Both the position numbers and the translations under genes were made by a program. A stretch of DNA of 64,000 nucleotides from an uncultured Saprospiraceae bacterium. GTDB taxonomy: Bacteria; Bacteroidota; Bacteroidia; Chitinophagales; Saprospiraceae. How positions within the stretch are numbered: position 1 is the first letter of the stretch; the number at the start of each line of letters is the position of its first letter. The stretch lies in the NCBI GenBank assembly GCA_943788055.1, contig CALSOU010000005.1, positions 124,001-188,000 on the forward strand. The letters are read 5' to 3'. The notes under the pieces are model-generated. The model did not search any database. It had not been told where the DNA came from and saw only the letters and a list, made by a program, of their open reading frames with translations. Positions 9,010 through 17,893 of this stretch are shown piece by piece.

Positions 9010-10257
9010 TCAGGATCTTCCGGTGCTGATTTTTTTTGTAGCAATCTCTAGTATTTTTGATACTGGCAATTTTTCATCTCTTTTGTATTGGAATATCAAA
9101 CCAGCTATACCGATAATAATTAGAAGGCTAGCAATCCATTGGCTCAGAGACCATCCTAGATGAAGTAGATCATATTTTTCATTAACTCGAATTTGTTCGA
9201 TGAAGAACCTTTCTACTCCGTTGAGCAGCACATAACTGAAGAATAGTAGTCCCGCAATTCTAAATTGTTTTCGTAGTATCCACAGAATTGTAAAAATCAT
9301 CAAACCAAAAAAGATTTCATACAATGGCGTAGGGAAAACAGGTGACGCTAATTTTGTACAATAAAGCGGATCTGCTCCGCCGACAGCCGTGACTCCTCCA
9401 CAATTCTCGATAACTGTTGAAGCTCGAATATCATTCACTACATTATGAGGGTAGTCATAGCTCCATGCCCAATCCGGAAAGATAAACCAACTTGGTTTTG
9501 GTAATGTATTTACAATCCCCCAATCTCCGTCTCCCGCAAAATGGCACCCCATCCGGCCTACTACATAGCCAATAATGAGAGCAGGTGCAACGGCGTCCAT
9601 AACATGAATGGGCTTAATTTTTAAGTACTTGATATATCCGTATACTCCTGCAAATGCAACAATCAAACCACCATAAATCGTCAACCCACTACCCGAAATA
9701 AAAGTCTTGATTGGCGCCTGAACGAATTGCTCCCAGTTTTCTAAAACACTGAATAACTTGGAGCCAAGAATTCCAAAAAATGCTGCCATTAAGGTAATCG
9801 GCATAAGATAATGCTCTGGATACATATTTTTGATTTCCGTACGTATCCCTCCTTTTTTGTCTTTTTCGGAAAGGTATATTGTATATCCGAGAAATATTGC
9901 TAAGCCTAAGAAGGCCCCTATCCAACTTCCTTTGAATGATAGAATATTTCCAGCCGCGTCTTTTGAAAAACTACTAGGGTCTGCCAAGATTAATGGAACC
10001 TTAAGACCAATAAAAAAGCCAAAAATACTATTGCTTATGATTTCTGTCAGACTTGCTCCCTTTCCGCTTTCAATGGTTTTTTCATTGGGTTCAAAAAGGC
10101 CTTGCTTCCGCTTTCGGACTAATTCCATCTTAAATATCTTAGCACTTGCTATAAATGCAAGGACCAAGAACAGGCCAAAAGTCTGAAAAATGGATAAGAA
10201 GTTATCAGCAGGAGTGCCAAAAAGGTCGTTGAAAAGGTAAGAAAGATTTGGGTACAC
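9010..10257 (-). CDS. lgt: prolipoprotein diacylglyceryl transferase
   Basis: Inner-membrane enzyme that transfers a diacylglyceryl group from phosphatidylglycerol to the lipobox cysteine of prolipoproteins, the first step of lipoprotein maturation. The signature GRMGCHFAGDGDWG lies at about residues 238-251, with TPLYEIFFGL and GVERFFIEQIR later, as in Lgt. At 415 residues it is much longer than the roughly 270-300 of proteobacterial Lgt, with extra charged loops near residues 50-65 and 125-140. The lipobox-bearing lipoproteins in this window (13276, 51972, 52826) would be substrates. GTG start. It is last in a minus-strand run of five genes. Confidence 0.88.
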   Translation of the reverse strand: MYPNLSYLFNDLFGTPADNFLSIFQTFGLFLVLAFIASAKIFKMELVRKRKQGLFEPNEKTIESGKGASLTEIISNSIFGFFIGLKVPLILADPSSFSKDAAGNILSFKGSWIGAFLGLAIFLGYTIYLSEKDKKGGIRTEIKNMYPEHYLMPITLMAAFFGILGSKLFSVLENWEQFVQAPIKTFISGSGLTIYGGLIVAFAGVYGYIKYLKIKPIHVMDAVAPALIIGYVVGRMGCHFAGDGDWGIVNTLPKPSWFIFPDWAWSYDYPHNVVNDIRASTVIENCGGVTAVGGADPLYCTKLASPVFPTPLYEIFFGLMIFTILWILRKQFRIAGLLFFSYVLLNGVERFFIEQIRVNEKYDLLHLGWSLSQWIASLLIIIGIAGLIFQYKRDEKLPVSKILEIATKKISTGRS

Positions 10258-10330
10258 GTTCTTTTTTGGTAAAACTACTAAATATTGTTTTTACAAAAAC
10301 AAGTCTTGGAATTCGATAGTTAAATGATCT

Positions 10331-11080
10331 TTAGAAATCACAACTACTACCATTTACCTTAAGCCACTTTTCTTTTTGCTTGTAATTTGGCATTGCATTG
10401 CGAACTAGACTCCAGAATCGTGCTGAATGATTTAATTCGATTAAATGTGCAAGCTCATGAATGATCACATAGTCAATTATATCTTTTGGAGCAAAAAGTA
10501 AACGTGAGGATAGATTAACATTGCCTTTGGAGGAACAACTACCCCAATTACTGGTATTATACTTTAATTTCACGGATTTGATCTCCTTCTTAAAGAACTG
10601 ATTGTTTAATTCGTGTACCCGAGCTGTAATTTCAGGTAGGAAGGAATGTGATATCAATCGGCTTAGTAATCGTTTAATCGCTCTTTGAGTATTTAACTCC
10701 TTATCGTTTTTACTTAACTGTAGTATTATTCTATTGCCAATGATTTTACCTGCATGTGATTTTCGATCTTCTTCAGAAATGGAAAGTTCGTAGGTTACAT
10801 CCTGCACTGTGATTGTATCACCTGTTTTGTATTCTTTGAGTACAAATCGATTTTTAAGTGTATCCGTAGTACGAAATTGTTTGGTAACCCACTTTTCAGC
10901 CCAATCGAGATAGTCATCAACCTCTTTTGATTTGAGACCGCGAGGCATTCTGAGTATAACATGTTTTTTCCCGACAGCGATTCTCACATTCCTACGAGGT
11001 TCAATGTAAACCCGAAGAGGAATCTTGGCTTGATCAACCTTTATCTCTGTATCAAGATGTTTAGCCATGTGTGCGTTCAA
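10331..11080 (-). CDS. YgjP/DUF45-type metal-dependent hydrolase
   Basis: 249 residues with the M48-like DUF45 zinc signature HELAHLIELNHSARFW near residues 210-225: HExxH followed by a third histidine in NHS. The SSKGNVNLSSRLLFAPKDII stretch just before it is also family-typical. These are soluble predicted metallopeptidases of unclear substrate, often encoded beside restriction systems or housekeeping genes. The frame overlaps serC by 20 bases if it starts at ATG 11080, or by 8 if at ATG 11068 (MAKHLD); the overlap suggests coupling with serC. No signal peptide. Confidence 0.8.
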   Translation of the reverse strand: MNAHMAKHLDTEIKVDQAKIPLRVYIEPRRNVRIAVGKKHVILRMPRGLKSKEVDDYLDWAEKWVTKQFRTTDTLKNRFVLKEYKTGDTITVQDVTYELSISEEDRKSHAGKIIGNRIILQLSKNDKELNTQRAIKRLLSRLISHSFLPEITARVHELNNQFFKKEIKSVKLKYNTSNWGSCSSKGNVNLSSRLLFAPKDIIDYVIIHELAHLIELNHSARFWSLVRNAMPNYKQKEKWLKVNGSSCDF

Positions 11081-12131
11081 ATTCTTTCATTACTTCAACG
11101 AGCACCTGTACTCCTTCAATATCCATTGCATTATATATTGAAGCTCTAAAACCACCCACACTTCTGTGTCCAGGTAACCCCTCACATCCAGCTTCTTTTG
11201 AGATCGCTAAAAATTCCTTCTCCAGCTCTGTGTTATGAAGAGAAAAACAAACATTCATCTTTGAACGATCTTCAGCACTCACATTTCCAACAAATAGACC
11301 ATTTCTGTCAATTTCACTGTACAGCAGCTCAGATTTCTCAGTGTTCTTTTTCTCCATAGCTGTAACACCACCGTGATCTTTAACCCACTGCATAGTCAAC
11401 ATACTTACATAGATTGGTAATACAGGAGGTGTATTGAACATTGAACCCTTCGCGATGTGTGTATGATAGTCTAACATAGTAGGAATGTGTCGATTTACTT
11501 TTCCCAATGCATTTTTATCAACCATGACGAAAGTAGTACCAGCTGGACCCATATTTTTTTGCGCTCCCGCATAAATTAATACATGTCGCTTCACATCAAT
11601 TGGTCTGCTGAAAATGTCGGAGCTCATATCTGCAACTAGAGGAATATCTGTTTCAGGAGCATTTTGAAATTGAGTTCCGAAAATTGTGTTGTTACTAGTA
11701 TAATGCAGATACTTTGCTTCTGGGTCAATATTGTAGTCTTTAGGGATATAATTGAAATTCTGATCTTTTGAAGATGCAATTTCATCAACTTGGCCAAAAT
11801 GCTGTGCTTCCTTGATAGCTTTTGTAGACCATGATCCCGTATTGATGTAAGCAGCTTTTTGATTTTGCCCGAGCAAGTTCATAGCTGTCATATAGAATTG
11901 ACTTGATGCTCCACCTGTCAAAAACAGAACTTCGTAATTGTCAGGAGCGTTTAGCAATTCCTTAGCTAGGGAAATAGCTTTGTCCATCACACCCACAAAC
12001 TGCTTCGATCGATGCGAAATTTCCATTATTGACAGACCCATACCTTCAAAATCTGTTATCGATTCGGCTGTTTTCATTATTACAGACTTAGGCAGTATTG
12101 CAGGACCAGCAAAAAAATTATACTTTTTCAT
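11061..12131 (-). CDS. serC: phosphoserine aminotransferase
   Basis: PLP enzyme that converts 3-phosphohydroxypyruvate and glutamate to phosphoserine in serine synthesis; also used in pyridoxal phosphate synthesis. The frame is open from 12215, but ATG 12131 is the start: the product then begins MKKYNFFAGPAILP, the canonical SerC N-terminus. The PLP lysine lies in GAQKNMGPAG and the C-terminal GLPGHRSVGGFRASIYNA is diagnostic. About 356 residues. A catabolic serine dehydratase is encoded at 43634, so the cell both makes and degrades serine. Overlaps the YgjP-type gene downstream. Confidence 0.95.
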   Translation of the reverse strand: MKKYNFFAGPAILPKSVIMKTAESITDFEGMGLSIMEISHRSKQFVGVMDKAISLAKELLNAPDNYEVLFLTGGASSQFYMTAMNLLGQNQKAAYINTGSWSTKAIKEAQHFGQVDEIASSKDQNFNYIPKDYNIDPEAKYLHYTSNNTIFGTQFQNAPETDIPLVADMSSDIFSRPIDVKRHVLIYAGAQKNMGPAGTTFVMVDKNALGKVNRHIPTMLDYHTHIAKGSMFNTPPVLPIYVSMLTMQWVKDHGGVTAMEKKNTEKSELLYSEIDRNGLFVGNVSAEDRSKMNVCFSLHNTELEKEFLAISKEAGCEGLPGHRSVGGFRASIYNAMDIEGVQVLVEVMKEFERTHG

Positions 12132-12172
12132 TTTTATGTAGAAGTTTATTGAATGAGATGGTAGTTCATATG

Positions 12173-12206
12173 CAAAAATATAGGAATATATTATCTGCAG
12201 TTCAAA
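12173..12206 (-). promoter_or_regulatory. putative promoter of serC
   Basis: On the minus strand TATTTTTG (12180-12173) matches the Bacteroidota -7 box and TTTG (12206-12203) the -33 box. The spacer is 22 bases, longer than the usual 19-21. The box ends 41 bases before the serC start. Confidence 0.4.
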
Positions 12207-12233
12207 AACAAGCATTTATAATCTTGATCAAGC

Positions 12234-13283
12234 TTATTTTTTCTTGAATTGACCAAGATTAGTTGAAATGCTCAACATTTTTGAGCTCCCGTGCATATGT
12301 TGTAAACCAAATGAATACCCTATAAAAAACCCTTTAACCTTAAATTCGACACCTCCACTGAACCCAGTAATACTTCGGATATTCTGAACAGCTAGCTCTC
12401 TTCGTAGCATGTGATTGTAAGCAAATCGGAGCTTTAAATTTTCTTTTTTACCTAGAAGAAATTCACCTCCGAAAATCAGATGTCTAAAGAAATTATCAGC
12501 TGTTACAGCAAGTAATGAAGGTTCGTCAACTTCACCAAAAGCATTAGAAGTAGCTATTAAATTTGGATCGGAATAGCGGACATCCCACTTATAAAGATGA
12601 TGTGCAGTAATATTATAGCGAAATGGTAGGTATTTAAGTTTTTTAGTGAATCCTACTTGTAGATCAAACGGCAGAAGTCCTCCATCCCCTGTATATGAAC
12701 GTAAAACCCCACCCATGTTTTTTGCAACGATTCCTATAGATGCTTCTTGTGTCGGAAGCATGTAGTATCCACCTATGTCCATACCAATACCGGTAGCAAT
12801 ATAGTCTTCAAGTCTCGAGTATATGAACTTGGTATTAACGCCAATGGTGAACTGTTCATTCAATGGTTTTGCTACTCCAAAAACAAATGCATAGTCACCT
12901 GCGGAAAACTCACCAGTTTCATTTCCCCACTCATCTGCTCCTCTGAAATTGCCGTAGTCGGTAAATTGTATTGCTGCATGCCAATCAATATTGGCTTTCT
13001 TGAAGTGATTACCATATGCAGCTGATCCGGATCCAATCCCTGCTGTTTGAAATTGGTAATTAAATGTAGCAGCATGACGAGTCTCCGTATTGAGCGTCGC
13101 TGGATTTTCTAGCGCAGTAGATATATCATTACTTGCGTTGGAAATCATGATACCTCCAAGACTATGACTATAGCCGGCTGGTGAAAGGTTGAGAAAACTA
13201 AACACTTGTGATCCTCCTTGCTGCGCTTCAAGTCCGAAATGACAAAGAAGTATGAATGCAAATAATGTACATTTTTTAATCAT
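12234..13283 (-). CDS. porQ: type IX secretion system protein PorQ
   Basis: 349 residues with a signal peptide (KKCTLFAFILLCHFGLEAQ). The N-terminal pattern GGSQVFSFLNLSPAGYSHSL, then GGIMISNASNDIS and ENPATL, is that of the PorQ/PorV-like outer-membrane barrels of the type IX secretion system. The rest alternates hydrophobic and polar residues and ends in paired beta-hairpins, with a lysine tail. PorQ is part of the outer-membrane attachment complex that handles cargo with C-terminal sorting domains; such cargo is encoded at 23646, 24565, 48864 and 55808. It overlaps the upstream lipoprotein gene by eight bases. Other T9SS core genes are not in the window. Confidence 0.78.
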   Translation of the reverse strand: MIKKCTLFAFILLCHFGLEAQQGGSQVFSFLNLSPAGYSHSLGGIMISNASNDISTALENPATLNTETRHAATFNYQFQTAGIGSGSAAYGNHFKKANIDWHAAIQFTDYGNFRGADEWGNETGEFSAGDYAFVFGVAKPLNEQFTIGVNTKFIYSRLEDYIATGIGMDIGGYYMLPTQEASIGIVAKNMGGVLRSYTGDGGLLPFDLQVGFTKKLKYLPFRYNITAHHLYKWDVRYSDPNLIATSNAFGEVDEPSLLAVTADNFFRHLIFGGEFLLGKKENLKLRFAYNHMLRRELAVQNIRSITGFSGGVEFKVKGFFIGYSFGLQHMHGSSKMLSISTNLGQFKKK

Positions 13284-13941
13284 ATTTCAGTTTTGGAACC
13301 ACATCACCTTTTTCTAGTGACCATATGGTTTGACAAATATAATCCCCTTTATACTTACCGCAGTCCATTTTTTTGATGAGTGTGCCATCTTCTGCAAATT
13401 CTTCAAGTAATCCTATTTCATTATCTCCGTCAATAAATTGACCTTTCCAGTGAATATTGCCATTTTCATAGTATTCTTCGAAAGGTCCATTTTCAAGATT
13501 GTTTTTTATAGATACTTTTTCTTTTAGTTTACCAGAAGGGTAATAAGCGTAGAAAAGTGAATCAAGTTGGCCATTAGTGAAATTTCCACTCGTTTCAGGA
13601 GTACCATCGGGATAAAAATGTACGATAGGTCCATGAAAGATACCTCCTTTGTAGTTCTGTTCAATTTCTACATATCCATGAGTTGCATAGATATTTCTTT
13701 TTCCTTCAAGCTGATTGTCTTTATAATGCGCTACACTTATCGTATCGCCTTCTCTATTCAATTGTACGTAAAGACCTTGGATCAGACTGTCTTTATCTAT
13801 TGAATAGCTGATTATTTCATCTGTATTTTCAAGAGTGATAGTTTGTATCTGATCTGAAGTGCAAGCCGTAAACAGAAGTAGTGTAATTAGGCTTACGCCC
13901 AAAATACTGGTAAAAAGTGAATTCGAAAGATATCTAAGCAT
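13276..13941 (-). CDS. YwqK-like (MORN-variant) repeat lipoprotein
   Basis: 221 residues. A signal peptide ends in a lipobox (LLLFTAC), so the mature protein should be anchored at the outer or inner membrane. The body consists of repeats of the type YYPSGKLKEKVSIKNN and YYENGNIHWKGQF, the MORN-variant pattern of the YwqK family, about six copies from residue 60 to 190. The database name 'toxin-antitoxin YwqK antitoxin' is a family label, not evidence of function. It overlaps porQ by eight bases and is probably co-transcribed with it, so a link to outer-membrane assembly is possible but unproven. Confidence 0.65.
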   Translation of the reverse strand: MLRYLSNSLFTSILGVSLITLLLFTACTSDQIQTITLENTDEIISYSIDKDSLIQGLYVQLNREGDTISVAHYKDNQLEGKRNIYATHGYVEIEQNYKGGIFHGPIVHFYPDGTPETSGNFTNGQLDSLFYAYYPSGKLKEKVSIKNNLENGPFEEYYENGNIHWKGQFIDGDNEIGLLEEFAEDGTLIKKMDCGKYKGDYICQTIWSLEKGDVVPKLKYD

Positions 13942-14047
13942 TGTTAATCGATACTTTTAAAAGTATAGTTACTCGCTAAGTAACGTAGACAAAATAGGGA
14001 TTATTGGATGAGCTCCAAAAGAATTTTATTCAGATCTGAATTACAGT

Positions 14048-14302
14048 CTACTTCACAAAAATACTATGTGAGAAATATTGATTTGAATCCATTACATGAC
14101 CGATAACTTTGAGCGAAGTTGCATTCCCCATAGCCTCTATCTCGTCAAGTGTGTACTTACGAGAAAGCTCTGTGTAAATCAATTCATCACGTTCAAAATG
14201 AAGTGATTTGTTGGCTGCTCTTATTCGAACGGTCTGATCTTTTAGAGAAATCAAATACGAGCGGACTTCTCCTGCCGACGGATCATACAGGCTCTGGAAT
14301 GC
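14048..14302 (-). pseudogene. C-terminal remnant of EgtD-like histidine N-methyltransferase
   Basis: About 80 residues matching the C-terminal end of the EgtD family (SAM-dependent L-histidine N-alpha-methyltransferase): SLYDPSAGEVRSYLIS, LKDQTVRI, then YTELSRKYTLDEIEAM and a closing DSNQYFSHSIF. The SAM-binding domain, some 230 residues, is missing. Going upstream on the minus strand, homology stops at about 14300. Beyond that point the bases encode, on the other strand, the end of an unrelated gene (see 14282). The annotated frame continues to 14347, but its first 17 residues are antisense to that neighbour. A truncated, non-functional remnant left by a deletion or inversion. Confidence 0.75.
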
Positions 14303-14518
14303 AATTTGAATACCTGTCCTACGGGTGTTGCAATACAGAAAGAACATCTAGTCAAGGGACTTGTGGTCGAGGATAAAAAAAATCGCGTAGCGAACTATCA
14401 TAAAGAAACGACCCATAGTTTTGTTGAACTTCTGGCAGCGTCTGACATAAGTGATCCAGAACAGATAAATAGATCGCATGTTTATCGTCGAATAGTGATG
14501 AATAAAAACATGCGCTAA
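14282..14518 (+). pseudogene. C-terminal remnant of FMN-binding glutamate synthase family protein
   Basis: Roughly 75 residues match the very end of GltB/FMN-binding glutamate synthase family proteins: IIQALECNLNTCPTGVAIQK, then LVKGLVVEDKKNRVANYH and HSFVELLAASDI. The cysteine in NTCPTGVA is a conserved iron-sulfur ligand of the family. The catalytic barrel upstream (about 400 residues) is absent. The homology begins within a few bases of where the EgtD remnant begins on the opposite strand, so the two fragments abut head to head. No start codon or promoter is apparent. Confidence 0.75.
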
Positions 14519-14722
14519 TATGAAATCTACTCTTATATAATTCAAGGTTGTTTACTGAATAAGGAGACTATTCCAGAAACTTGGGCTATGGATATGAGTT
14601 TAGCAAGTGAAGGTTAATTCTTAATTACACAGCCGCTGGAAAAATACCATTTGTAACGTTAGTATGAACGAAATCGTCATATAAAGGGATATAATTCATA
14701 TTTTCGCATAAAATTTTAACTT

Positions 14723-15334
14723 TTGACTGATAAGGAACAAACGAAGAAAATCGAAGTCTTCGAAAAAGAGCTACTACCGCATATAGACGCACTCAAGACC
14801 TTTGCATACCATCTAACTTTTGATGATCAGGATGCCGAGGATTTGGTTCAGGAAACATATTTGAAGGCATATAGGTTCATTGGTAAGTATAATGAGGGAA
14901 CTAATGCCAAAGCATGGTTGTTCAAGATTTTGAAAAACGCCTATATCAACCAGTATAGGAAAAAAGTAAAACGACCAACTCGTGTTGATTTCGAGGAGAT
15001 TGTTAGTTATCATGATACAGATGATAATTCAAAAACAAATTATCTCGATTTACGGCAAGAAATTTTTGAGAATATTATGGGAGATGAGATCACAAAGGAG
15101 ATCAACAACCTTCCGATTGATTTCAGAACTGTGGTTTTACTTTGTGATGTTGAAGGTTTCACCTACGAGGAGATATCTAAAATCATAGATGTGCCTATAG
15201 GCACTGTGAGATCAAGATTGTTTCGTGCAAGAAACATACTAAAAGAAAAACTTAAAGCATATGCAGAATCACAGGGATATAGTGACATGCGTGGTGCTCG
15301 TAAATTGAAGAAGAATACTCAAGAAGAGGAATAA
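14723..15334 (+). CDS. ECF sigma factor (RpoE-like)
   Basis: 203 residues with clear sigma regions. Region 2 is YHLTFDDQDAEDLVQETYLKAY and NAKAWLFKILKNAYINQYRK, about residues 28-80. Region 4 is LPIDFRTVVLLCDVEGFTYEEISKIIDVPIGTVRSRL, about 130-170. The gene begins at TTG 14723, because an in-frame stop lies just upstream and no ATG precedes region 2. This DVEGFTYEEIS/PIGTVRSRLFRAR type is a widespread stress sigma factor in Bacteroidota. A 77-codon gene 118 bases downstream is the probable anti-sigma partner, followed by a shared terminator. Cytosolic. Confidence 0.9.
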   Translation: MTDKEQTKKIEVFEKELLPHIDALKTFAYHLTFDDQDAEDLVQETYLKAYRFIGKYNEGTNAKAWLFKILKNAYINQYRKKVKRPTRVDFEEIVSYHDTDDNSKTNYLDLRQEIFENIMGDEITKEINNLPIDFRTVVLLCDVEGFTYEEISKIIDVPIGTVRSRLFRARNILKEKLKAYAESQGYSDMRGARKLKKNTQEEE

Positions 15335-15452
15335 ACAAGAGCTTTGCTAGCTTAAGGTTATTTCTACGCTGATTCGAGCTATCGACCTTTAATATTGACT
15401 TGACTTAAAATAATTTGTTTACAGCTTTTTACATTAATCTTAATTTTAGTTT

Positions 15453-15686
15453 ATGAGAACTTCGGAACAACTAGACAATTTTCGCCAAAAAGTGGATCTT
15501 TATTTTGACAATGCACTTTCTTCGGAAGAAGGTTTACAAGTAGTAAATCAAGCAAAATCAGATCCTCAATTAGGTCGCGTTTTTGAACAAGAAGGTAATT
15601 TTAGAAACCTATTGAAATCCAAAGTTAAACGCAGTACTTGTTCCGATCACTTGATTAATAACATAAAGAGTAGAATAAAGCTTTAA
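15453..15686 (+). CDS. small putative anti-sigma factor
   Basis: 77 residues, no membrane segment. It starts RTSEQLDNFRQKVDLYFDNALS and ends NFRNLLKSKVKRSTCSDHLI followed by a basic tail. This layout is shared by the small soluble anti-sigma proteins found after RpoE-like ECF genes in Bacteroidota. The complete zinc-coordinating H-x3-C-x2-C motif of ZAS proteins is not present; only one cysteine remains in RSTCSDH. Position after the sigma gene and before a strong terminator supports the assignment. Confidence 0.6.
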   Translation: MRTSEQLDNFRQKVDLYFDNALSSEEGLQVVNQAKSDPQLGRVFEQEGNFRNLLKSKVKRSTCSDHLINNIKSRIKL

Positions 15687-15701
15687 GCATTATTGACAAA
15701 T

Positions 15702-15737
15702 AAAAAAGCATCGCAGAATTTCTGCGATGCTTTTTTT
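15702..15737. terminator. bidirectional rho-independent terminator
   Basis: A perfect ten-base stem GCATCGCAGA/TCTGCGATGC with a three-base loop is flanked by A6 on the left and T7 on the right. It can stop transcription from the anti-sigma gene (+) and from the decayed gene at 15757 (-). Confidence 0.88.
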
Positions 15738-15756
15738 GTCCGGATGTGATGTAAGA

Positions 15757-16463
15757 TCACTCTTTACAATCTTTAGCATAAGTAAAGACATGTTCGGGAA
15801 AGTCTGACCAAGACAGTCTTTTTTGTTTCTTGAAGTAGTTTTTCATTCTTTTACAATCTCCATAACGCATCTGTTCAAATTTTGATAGTTTTTCTTCTTC
15901 ACGCGCTTAGCTTTACTATCTCCTTTTCTTATAAAGTATGATTTATCTGCACCGCCAACAACATTGAAGCCACCTACAGTCATCGCGTTCGTTTCACTTG
16001 CGAAAGGATCATGATACACTTTGATACTGTTAGAAAATGCAGGGTTTAAAAGTTGCAGTAAAACAACACCCTCTTTCTTTTTCCGTATTTATTGATTCGA
16101 AGAAAGCGTAACCATCCTTCAGATATTCCGCGTTGAGGCTTGTATTATCCCCCTGTGTCGCGTCAAATGCAGCATTAAGAAATCTTCCAAGTTCACCTAC
16201 TCCCGATTCAGGCAAATACATTTGCTTTATCTCAGCAGCTAAATACTCTATTACTTATCTATTGACCTTGATCTTAATTGACTTTATTAAGCCTTTTTTC
16301 GCTTAAACCTTTTCAATGTTCCTTCTATTTCAGTTCCATCGGAAAGTGTGTAAGATGTCTTTATTACGGAAAAGGATTCCATTGGCTGTGAAAAGTACTG
16401 ATGTTTTTGCGCTTGCATTTGACACATCAGAAAGAGGCCAACAAGTGTAAGTAGATATTTCAT
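15757..16463 (-). pseudogene. conserved Bacteroidota secreted protein, multiply frameshifted
   Basis: The pieces can be joined into one protein of about 235 residues starting at ATG 16463 with a signal peptide (MKYLLTLVGLFLMCQMQAQ). Frame one reads TLSDGTEIEGTLKRFKRKK and then needs one extra A in the A6 run near 16300. The next frame gives GLIKSIKIKVNR, a TAA at 16257-16255, then EYLAAEIKQMYLPESG to EKERG. A one-base insertion near 16071 shifts to VVLLQLLNPAFSNSIKVYHD and KSYFIRKGDSK. A missing base near 15908 leads to the end FPEHVFTYAKDCKE. I recognise the overall pattern as a Bacteroidota family of unknown function. With three indels and one nonsense codon it is non-functional if the sequence is right. 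Confidence 0.72.
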
Positions 16464-16513
16464 GTATTTTAGTTAGTTGAGATAAAGCATTCAAAATACA
16501 CAAAGATTCTTGC

Positions 16514-17152
16514 TTATTTAGCAATCCGCTTACAGATTGTCCTAAATTCACTAAGCATCATAGCTGTAGCCCCCCAGACGATTTCATTGCTAAGATTAAA
16601 GTAAGGTACATTTTTGATCAGCATTCCATTTTGCATCTTCATATCTTTGAATTGAATTGCGCTATCTTCCATAAACTGATTCAAATCAACATGTATGATT
16701 TTTTGCACCTCGGTGGCTTGAGCTTTCAAGGTAATACCCTCCATATTAACTAAGCCAATATGCGGGGAAACATTGAAATTGCTGACTGGAATGAAGAGAT
16801 CGGATAATTTACCGATCAATTGAACTTGGGTCCTCGGAATACTTACTTCTTCCTCGGTTTCACGAAGTGCAGCTGCAGCTGCACATTCTTTACTTTCAAT
16901 ACTTCCTCCCGGAAAACTAATCTGCCCTTTATGCTTGTCCAAAGGATGTGAGCTTCTTTGAATGAGTATGAATTTCCAACCTTCTTGATAGTAGAGTGGA
17001 AGCATCGTTGCTGCCTTTCTCACTGGCTTTTCAGAAACGGGAATCATATTCCGTAAAGGCGGTTCCATGTTCTTTTGTGCAGAATACCCAGGCAGACCAT
17101 CCAATAATAATTCCATTAGATTTTCAATAAATCTATGTTGATTCATAAACAA
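16514..17152 (-). CDS. NUDIX hydrolase, CoA pyrophosphatase type
   Basis: 212 residues. The Nudix box GGSIESKECAAAAALRETEEEV (about residues 79-100) fits Gx5Ex7REUxEExGU, and the preceding ILIQRSSHPLDKHKGQISFP is characteristic of the CoA-diphosphatase (NudL/YeaB, UPF0035-like) group, which cleaves CoA to phosphopantetheine and 3',5'-ADP. A helical lead of about 45 residues precedes the domain. It is transcribed alone, diverging from the PH-domain pair. The exact substrate cannot be read from the sequence. Confidence 0.85.
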   Translation of the reverse strand: MFMNQHRFIENLMELLLDGLPGYSAQKNMEPPLRNMIPVSEKPVRKAATMLPLYYQEGWKFILIQRSSHPLDKHKGQISFPGGSIESKECAAAAALRETEEEVSIPRTQVQLIGKLSDLFIPVSNFNVSPHIGLVNMEGITLKAQATEVQKIIHVDLNQFMEDSAIQFKDMKMQNGMLIKNVPYFNLSNEIVWGATAMMLSEFRTICKRIAK

Positions 17153-17362
17153 CGACTTTCGATATATATGAAGCGAATTTTTTAAAATTGGTTCATTTTT
17201 CTAGTGATGATAACAGAATCAGGGCAACAGAAAAATTACATTGTATTTCAATACGTAAATATGTCTTACTGGCTAAAGGAAAATAATGCCGATTGAACGA
17301 AAATAGGATAAAGTCGTTATTTTAGCGGTCGTGGTATACAAGAACCATTACCATCCAATGAA

Positions 17363-17893
17363 ATGAGTGATTTTAGTAATGTACCTATAGATTTTGAATC
17401 CATTCCTCAGGCAGAGAATGTTGATTTTTTGCCTATCAATAGGAAATACCTAGGGATCAAAATCATTAATGATATTTTTTTGTGGATTCTTCTACTTCTA
17501 GGTATCGTAGGTTTCAAGATGTTTAGTAGGAAGCCGATTTCATTTTTGAATGATTACTATTACTATTTTATCGGAGCTATGGGGTTCCTTTGTTTGTTAA
17601 CTGTCCTTCTTGATGTTTTGGGATTCCAGTGGAAGGGTTATGTACTTCGAGAGAAGGATGTGATATACCGAACAGGCTTGATTTTTCGAAAAATCGTGCA
17701 TATTCCCTATAATCGTATTCAACACGCTGAAGTTAACCAAGGTGTATTGGAGCGTGCTTTGAGTTTAGCCAAATTGAAAATATTTACTGCTGGAGGAAGC
17801 CGAAGTGATCTCAATATTCCGGGTTTGTTACATGATGATGCTCTTCGTATGAAATCATTTATCTTGAAGAAAACGGGTGAAGATGAGTACTAG
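17363..17893 (+). CDS. PH domain-containing membrane protein (YdbS-like)
   Basis: 176 residues with two transmembrane helices at about residues 38-55 and 68-90, followed by a bacterial PH (bPH_2) domain: YVLREKDVIYRTGLIFRKIV, then IPYNRIQHAEVNQGVLER and LKIFTAGGS. It is paired with the larger YdbT-like protein that follows, whose reading frame overlaps its end by about 11 bases. In other bacteria such pairs are small inner-membrane proteins of poorly known role; some confer resistance to antimicrobial peptides. Confidence 0.82.
   Translation: MSDFSNVPIDFESIPQAENVDFLPINRKYLGIKIINDIFLWILLLLGIVGFKMFSRKPISFLNDYYYYFIGAMGFLCLLTVLLDVLGFQWKGYVLREKDVIYRTGLIFRKIVHIPYNRIQHAEVNQGVLERALSLAKLKIFTAGGSRSDLNIPGLLHDDALRMKSFILKKTGEDEY

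Noticed and set aside
13276-13941. Toxin-antitoxin locus suggested by the YwqK name
   Set aside because: There is no toxin gene beside it, and the protein is a lipobox-bearing repeat protein overlapping porQ.
14149-14376. 75-codon plus-strand frame across the EgtD remnant
   Set aside because: It is antisense to clear EgtD-like sequence and in a different frame from the glutamate synthase remnant.
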